A stretch of 64,000 bases of DNA from Solanum dulcamara (lineage: Eukaryota; Streptophyta; Magnoliopsida; Solanales; Solanaceae), in the NCBI RefSeq assembly GCF_947179165.1, contig NC_077245.1, positions 51,427,286 to 51,491,285 of the forward strand, written 5' to 3'. Position 1 is the first letter of the stretch. Every line of letters starts with the position of its first letter. The notes beneath the pieces are model-generated. The model ran no database searches and was not told the origin of the DNA. It worked only from the letters and a program-made list of their open reading frames with translations. This document shows positions 57,501 to 64,000 of this stretch, in pieces. Made by a program: the position numbers and the translations under genes.

Positions 57501-60352
57501 TATTTTGCTTGTCACTAGCTGGTATTATATTGAAGAACTGTGGCATACAAGTGCGTCATCCGTTAGTACTCAGCTAATCCTACTCATTTTGCTCGAGCCC
57601 TTTTACAACTCCCTTAACCTAATTTATAACACTCTAGGTACATACTCTCATGTCATTGCTTTATCGTTAATTCGAATTCTTCCATGCTACCCCTTCTGTC
57701 ACCCATTACATTGCAATGCTTGCAATAATATGCGACGACACTCAACCTAGCCCAAGATTTACCTTAGCGTCGTCTCGCTATTCTTCATGTTTCACCTTGC
57801 CCTCTCCTCTTTTATCTTACAACCGGTATTGGGGTAACTCTTTAGTTCAGCCATGGCCATGTCCTTTTTGTAATTTAGTGGAACTTCTTTTTGTACTTGT
57901 CTATAACATATCCAAAATATCATAACCCCCTTTTCTTCATGTACACCTCCGCTTGGTCTTATGCTGTGTATATATATTCATAGGTTGCACAACTATTTTT
58001 ATACAACTGGTATGAGGTAGATGTAATCTTTTTGTTTCCTAGTCCATCTTGCTTTACATATCACCTTCACACTAGAACTTGCTCTCTCTAACGCTATTAT
58101 GTCCTACCCCTTTCTTTTCTTTCTTTACGTACTCCTAGGTCTCCTCATTTCCTACCATAGGAGATTTTCTATTCTACTTGATACTTGTACGTCCCGATAT
58201 CAGTGACCAATGATGCTATTGCCATATCTTAATCTTTACTCAAACACGACCCTACTACCCTTTTCGCAGCCCTTAGTTTGCTCAATCCTACTCTCTTATC
58301 GTATTCACCCCTTTTTATAGGCACCCATGATTCTTCGCACGGTCTCAGATACCGCATCTTCTATCTATTTATTGTTGGCCTTAAGCTCTTGCTAACTCGT
58401 GCCAGTATGGGATCTCGCTTGAAATTTAAGCGGCCCTGTCAACATGTGATAGTGTTAGTTGATTTTCTCTCACACTTGTATTTCTCGTGTCCACTTCCCC
58501 CCTTTAGGGTGTAACCATGACATCCTCTATTTATTTTCAACTTTTCATATGCATATAATTCTGTTCCAACACATTTGACATACGACACCATATCTACACC
58601 TTCTGTTAGATCACCTATACTTTAGGTTGCCTCTGCAAGAAACCTTAATACAAACATGGGGTACTTAGAATTCTCAATAACTAGTACCCAATCTAGTCCA
58701 AGTACTGGTACTCGAGTCATACAATTAATATAGTAGTTTATCCAAAGCCACATTCCTTTCTTCGCTACCAGCGATTAGCTAGCGCCCCTAATCATTTCAA
58801 CTTCTCCATTCGGAAGTACTTGTACTCCAGTGACCCATGTTTCTAGCTCTGCTATAACACTATCTTCATCCCAGTGTATACCACTTGTTCCTCTTAATGG
58901 AATCGCCACACATCAATAGTTTTGCAGAGCTACCTCCCCATCCTTGAGGGGTCATTATATTTTCCACGGCGGAATCACATAACCACAATACTTCTTTATA
59001 TCTCATAAGCTTTTATCCTTGTCAGGTACCTGAGGTTAACTTCCAATTTTTCTCAGTCTCATGTCAATTTTACTCTAATAATGGTCTTATATTCTCACCT
59101 TTTCATACTACACCTTCAGTTCTTAGCTATCTATTCCATTTTTTGTCTGATACTCGTACTTATTGATCACTTCTATCTTGAGTGCTCCTTACAGTAGTCC
59201 TTCTATTCTTTCAGTCCATGGCCATTCTTATACCCAAGGAGTTTTATGTTACCCTCATATCCCTTGGGAAAATCATTCCTTGGTATCACCGACCCTTCTG
59301 AATCCTCCTAGTATATTATCCAATATATGAAGCACATGATTTTGGACAGCCTATAAGTTCATGTCTTCCATCCACAAGTTATTTTAGTCGCTTCATAACC
59401 AATAAAAGGTTACCATAAAGCATCCTTTAACCACTACCAGAAGGAAATTAAGATCCAATAAGCACCACAATACTGTTTAGTGCCTAATTTGTATGGTTTC
59501 CCTCTAGGTTCATTCTTGAGTCGTGAACAACTTATCTAGTTCACCACTAATGGTTGAGGGTTCTGTATTTTTCCACCAAAGTGGAACCCAATTGCTGGAC
59601 ACCTTGCCCTCTAACAAGAGTTTTCCTCCGACCTAAAACTTCCTAAGTAAACATGAGGCCCCCTTACCAACAACACGGAGGGTACCCCAACAACTTTAGT
59701 TCATCATAATAGGGGTACTCGGTATTAACTTCCAAGCTGTATGATAAACTTATAGCTCATTCCCTTTTTTTTCTAGAAAATTTTGGCAGAGTTTCCTCTA
59801 TATTCCTTACTATTCCAAACCTGCACTCAGGAAATACCAACAATATCATGCAAGGCTGACATATATATACATCCATATCATATCATATCATAGCCACAAT
59901 GCCTAATAGGGCCAACATATATATATATCTAGTCATATCACCACCACACAGGGCGCCTAATATCAACAACAGTATAAAATAATGGACTTACCTCGCATGT
60001 CCAACTTGAACTGCACCCATTACACTTTCTTGACTACTTTTCCCTTCAATCTTCGACTTCACATTTCAATCATATTTCTATCTTCTTACCTTATACAACA
60101 TTAATCCTTCACACCATTACTTACCTGTATACTGGGTAGCTTCCAATATCATCCATCATTTTTTTCTATCGATGTCGTTCTTCAGCTGAAACTAGAGGTT
60201 AGAAAAAGGAATTTTATGTCCTATGACTAGGCTCTATCGTACGATCTAACACAAGAAAGGAAGATAACATCCTAAATGTCCTCTACCCTCTTGTTTATAA
60301 ATATAGTGTATAACACACCAATAAACAAACTCTACAAGACATGGTCTGTAAA
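57501..60352 (-). other. Noncoding interior of element E
   Basis: About 2.85 kb fill the place where gag, protease, RT and RNase H would be. The plus strand is pyrimidine-rich (purine-rich in element orientation). No conserved domain was recognised on either strand. This suggests a non-autonomous derivative in which spacer replaced coding sequence. Confidence 0.6.
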
Positions 60353-60366
60353 CCATTCTAATACCA
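60353..60366 (-). promoter_or_regulatory. Primer-binding site of element E (initiator tRNA-Met type)
   Basis: The minus strand TGGTATTAGAATGG lies four bases inside the 5' LTR. It is a decayed TGGTATCAGAGC. Confidence 0.8.
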
Positions 60367-61097
60367 CTTTTGTCATGATCCAACTCCGTAGGCTGTGACT
60401 GGGGTTCGACCTGGACCCCCGTATATAAAATTATCAACTATAAGAACTATACACAAGAATCCAAAAGGGTGATAGCAAATTCATCTGCATATAGCCTCTT
60501 TCATTTGCATCATGTCATACAAGGGCATGCAAGCCGACAAGGCTTCTGTTGGGAAGGGAACGTTCCAAAACATAAGTCACACTAGTACAGTTGAACCACA
60601 TATGGCTGGGTCATATTTACATACACCCATACATCTATCAACAGACCTCTAAGAATATCAATAGTAATATATGATGGGAAAGGGCCCCATCGTACCCTTG
60701 GATAAATACATATATCACTAGATCTTTACCCAAAAGGCTAGGCTCCGGGACAATAGAGCACTTCCAAAATAGCTGAGCAGAAAGCCTAAGACGGCAGATC
60801 TCCAAATTAAGTATCAGGACCTGCGGGTATGAAACGCAACCCCCCTACTCCTCCCTCTCTCCCGAGGAAAGAGAGGTTAGTACAATATATATACCGAGTA
60901 TATAAAGCATAACATTTCATAAATAAAGTCACATCTGAAGTAGAGATCTAGGAAACAAATATGATACTCAATAAGGTACTGTACTTATGTCCTATGAGAC
61001 AAATCATGCACATCGTTATCATATATCGCACCCGGACCATTATGAGGATCGAGGCCATAATCGTATATAATACCTCAACACCACATCATATCATCAT

Positions 61098-61412
61098 ATA
61101 CCATACCCAGCCCTTTATGGGACTCGGTGTCATAATCATCATATACCATACCTAGCTTTTTATGGGACTCGATGTCATAATCATCATATATCGTACTTGA
61201 CCCTTTATGGGACTCGGTGTCATAATCATCACATACCGTACCCGTCTTTTTCTGGGACTCGGTATCATAATCATCATATACCGTACCCCACCCTTTATGG
61301 GACTCAGTGTCATAATCATCATATACCATACCCGGCCCTTTATGAGACTCGGTGTCATAATCATCATATACCGTACCCGACCCTTTATGGGACTTAGTGT
61401 CATAATCATCCT
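61098..61412. repeat. 45 bp tandem array, seven copies
   Basis: 315 bases equals 7 x 45, the same unit as 53371-53730. The last units keep the order of variants seen in the other LTR (one with CCCCACC, then GAGACTCGG, then the terminal unit). Confidence 0.95.
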
Positions 61413-62194
61413 ATTATCATCTGAGACTCAATAAAACGATCATATTGGACTATTCTTTGAGGTTCAGAATGGTACTTATCCCAAGTTCCCTCTAAGTGTC
61501 ATTAGGGGTCGTATCAACTAGAGTCTCAAGAATCATAGACATTTATCAAGTAATGCCAAATGGCTTATGAAATCAGAGGTATTGGTCGTCACAGAGTCCT
61601 TAGGAATAGGAGCTTATCAAAGTAAGGACTTAAGTCACTATAGCATCTGTGAGCATATGGACTTCCAGATGCTAATTCCTATTTTACATACAGAAGGCTC
61701 GAGAGTAGTAGCTAAACTGCCATAAGAGCATTAACATTAGAAAATGAGTAAGAGACAAGAATCCTATTCGGAACTTAAAAATAAGATTAACCCAGCTTGT
61801 ATACATATCACTTACTTTTAGGATATGGCAAACGAAAAGAGAGGATAGATTACATACTTAATACTTTCCATCACATAGAAGCCTTGAGAGGCAATAACTC
61901 AACTAGTATAGGAGTTCTACCATCGAGAAGTGAATAAGACTTATGGACCATACTTGGTGTTTTAAGAATGGAATTATTCCCAAATTTCATACATATCTCA
62001 TACTTTTTCTACGACATACCAAAAAAAAGGTGTTAGCTTCACATACTTACTACCCTCCATCATATAAAAGGCTTGAGAGCCATAGCTCCATTGTTATGGA
62101 AGTTCTAACATTAGGAAGTTGGTAAGGCTCATAAATCTTGCTCAAAGCTTTATGGATGGGATACTCCCCAAAGCTTGCATCATGTGGTACTTAT

Positions 62195-62385
62195 AATCAG
62201 ACATGCCAAAAGAAGAGAAAGGATAAGCTTTACATACTTATGCCAATGACATGCCAAGAGAAGAGAAAGGATATGCTTCACATACTTATGCCAACGACAT
62301 GCCAAGAGAAAGAAAGATAGCTTTACATATTTATGCCAAAAACATGCCAAAAAAAAGGATGTAGCTTCACATACCTCTTATGGAT
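62195..62385. repeat. Tandem repeat, about 50 bp unit, four copies
   Basis: The counterpart of 54500-54690, with ACATACTTATGCCAA and CATGCCAAGAGAA phrases. Confidence 0.85.
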
Positions 62386-63331
62386 TACTCTTAACACATT
62401 CGCCTCGTCGTCTCTTGAACCTATTTAACATTAAAGTAATACTAAGGTTAATGACCTTTTATTTTCCAATTTCCAACTCTACACCCAAGTAGTCATAGGA
62501 ACTATTTCCTTATCCATTTCCCTCGACTAGCTTATTACTAGTTCTGAAGTTGCTGAAAATCGGGCAGCTTCTCCCCTATAACTTGCCCTATCCAACTGCT
62601 AATCTTAGCATCCATATTACCAACAACAAACAGTAGATATATATACAGTCAAATCACCTCAACATTACTCAATACAATTCCAAACAACTAGCTCAAAACT
62701 ACGATACCAAAATAGAGTTCTTAGACTTTATTTCATAAAATCTTTTATCATACAAAATAGAGAGTCGTTTGGCTTCAACCATCAGAACCCACACCCATTT
62801 TTGAGTACTTTACAGCCCTGAAACACGCAATTAAACCAACCCCAACCTGCAGCATCACAACAACAACACACTACTCGATTTCGATTTACCTACTACGACT
62901 TCAATTTAGTTTGTTTCTAACATCAAGCATCCTTAAACACTTTTTACACTTCTAGACTCATTAAGACATGTAATATACCCCATAAAAAAATCATAAACTT
63001 CAATTTGAAAGGTAAATCCTTACCTTGTCCGAAACTTGCCAAAACTTGCCTAAGAAACTCTTCTAGCGCGATTGAAACTTCGTGGCTGTTTGTTCTCCAT
63101 CTGGGGATGATACAAACCATAAATTTACATTACTAACACCTTCATAACTTCGGGTTATACCCCATATAATTAATCGATTGAATGAAATCGGAGAACTTAC
63201 CTTTTTCTTCTCCTAAAACCGTAGCTCTTTCTTCTCTCTAGCTTAAGTTCCTCTTCTCTTCTTTTTGTTTTTCTAGGCTATTATTGGATGAAGATGAGAA
63301 TTATTGGATAAAGATGAACTTAAAGTCATAA

Positions 63332-63333
63332 AT

Positions 63334-63374
<41 letters not shown>
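63332..63374. repeat. (AT)n(GA)n microsatellite at the LTR TATA position
   Basis: About ten AT dinucleotides then about eleven GA dinucleotides stand where the 3' LTR has a short TATA-like sequence. Confidence 0.95.
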
Positions 63375-63910
63375 GACACTTTAAGAGGTGACACATGTCA
63401 AGCCCCAAATGGTGACACATGTCAAGCCCTCATAGGGCCAATGCACTACCTCCTCCAATTAGGGGCTTCCACATGGTAGGTGGGGCCCACCCCCTTACTG
63501 CAGCTTCTTCCATATGGCACCTCCAGCTGCTGCCATGTGGCACTCTCCCATGCTTCCATGTGTCGCTCTTTTCTTCTCCTCGTGAGTTCATAATCTCGTC
63601 TTGCTTTACGAACCTATGTAATCCTTGCTATGTAAGCTTGGTATGTACTTAAGTAGTTTAAGTACGTAAGATTTCCAAGTTGGTAACTTAAGTAAGTGGT
63701 CGAGTCCAACGACTCATATTTGGTCTCCAACATCTTCCAGATTCTTACGACCCTATTTCCAATCTTCTCTATTATAGGGTATCTTATTCTCCCTACCTTA
63801 GAGTTATTTGATGACGTCATAGATTATCCGGCTCACATGGTGACTTCTAAGAAGCTTAAAAATCTTAAGAACGCGTTCCAAGGTACAAAAGTACAAGGTG
63901 TAATAGTATT

Positions 63911-64000
63911 GTTCGACTTAATATCTACTACCAAAGATGATTCGGACCCAATTTGCACCACCATAATCGGAACCACTCAACCTCACCCCTAATCTAGCCG
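63911..64000 (-). pseudogene. Element D interior, continuation beyond E
   Basis: On the minus strand the frame GSRY-stop-VEQ joins, through the GTATT duplication, to YLDPSLAKLKKL at 52635. This reproduces the usual V-K-..Q-.DP.L..LK linker between RNase H and integrase. It leaves the window at 64000. Confidence 0.65.

Larger units (their letters stand above)
52642..63905 (-). mobile_element. Element E: Ty3/gypsy-type retroelement with large LTRs and little coding content
   Basis: LTRs lie at 52642-56213 (3') and 60371-63905 (5'), with a primer site at 60353-60366. The interior (4.2 kb) keeps only part of an integrase. The target-site duplication GTATT is perfect (52637-52641 and 63906-63910), and removing E plus one copy restores the reading of element D. 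In a 135-base comparison the LTRs are about 93% alike, so E looks younger than A and C. Confidence 0.93.
60371..63905 (-). mobile_element. 5' LTR of element E
   Basis: The plus-strand edges are TGTCATGATCCAACTCC and GTACAAGGTGTAATA. It matches the 3' LTR in order and content. Differences include a seven-copy 45 bp array and an expanded (AT)n(GA)n tract at the TATA position. No gene is seen. Confidence 0.92.
48972..64000 (-). mobile_element. Element D: Ty3/gypsy retroelement of the C family, split by element E
   Basis: The 3' LTR is at 48972-51446, the interior at 51447-52641, then element E (52642-63905), and the interior resumes at 63911-64000 and leaves the window. Orientation is minus. 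The LTR tail matches that of element C (minus-strand reading TCTAGGCCCTAGGCTTGGGT then CGTGACA). Confidence 0.85.

Noticed and set aside
63332..63374. Functional TATA box in the 5' LTR of element E
   Set aside because: Expansion to (AT)n(GA)n makes a defined promoter uncertain. It is kept as a microsatellite only.
1..64000. CRISPR arrays, bacterial operons, phage or plasmid origins
   Set aside because: Nothing of the kind is present. Tandem repeats have no unique spacers, and all coding remnants are eukaryotic transposable elements.

Overview
This is plant nuclear DNA: AT-rich, intron-poor, and made almost entirely of transposable elements in several layers. No intact host gene, tRNA, rRNA or CRISPR array was seen. 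The element families match those I know from Solanaceae (pepper, tobacco, tomato, potato): chromovirus-type Ty3/gypsy LTRs starting TGTAACGACCC and ending GGGTCGTGACA, a gag-like 'putative plant transposon protein', and LTRs ending GGGTGTCAACA. The family assignment is knowledge-based; the species cannot be named from sequence alone. Every coding region is broken by stops or frameshifts, so gene entries are given as pseudogenes.

Layout. 1-6990: minus-strand L1-type LINE, with ORF1 (DUF4283, zinc knuckle) and ORF2 (endonuclease, reverse transcriptase, zf-RVT) joined by a TGATG stop-start overlap; its 3' end lies left of the window. 7000-12928: plus-strand TAT/Athila-like retroelement with leader, gag-like pseudogene, purine-rich tail and 3' LTR. 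12929-16086: second element of that class on the minus strand, with LTR, tRNA-Asp-type primer site and start of its gag-like gene. 16087-17244: LTR fragment. 17245-18592: near-perfect long inverted repeat built from two copies of one LTR end. 18593-23844 plus 42957-42980: a gypsy LTR ('LTR B') split by a 3.6 kb solo LTR (19120-22756) and by a 19 kb gypsy element A (23845-42956, minus).

Element A keeps recognisable gag, protease, RT/RNase H and integrase segments but is itself interrupted by a 2.4 kb solo LTR (29912-32322, duplication CCAAG) and by the opposite-strand gypsy element C (34272-40184). 42981-48971: AT-rich repeats, a DUF1985-like fragment and a MULE transposase fragment that a second copy of the 2.4 kb solo LTR (45274-47508) has cut in two. 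48972-64000: gypsy element D (minus), interrupted by the 11.3 kb element E (52642-63905, duplication GTATT); the D reading frame resumes across the E insertion.

The genes do not form a working pathway. The window records a succession of insertions at least three layers deep. The most interesting items are the 1.35 kb hairpin, the shared rearranged interior of C and D, the different fate of the promoter in the two LTRs of E, and the family-specific clusters of short near-palindromes in LTRs and leaders.
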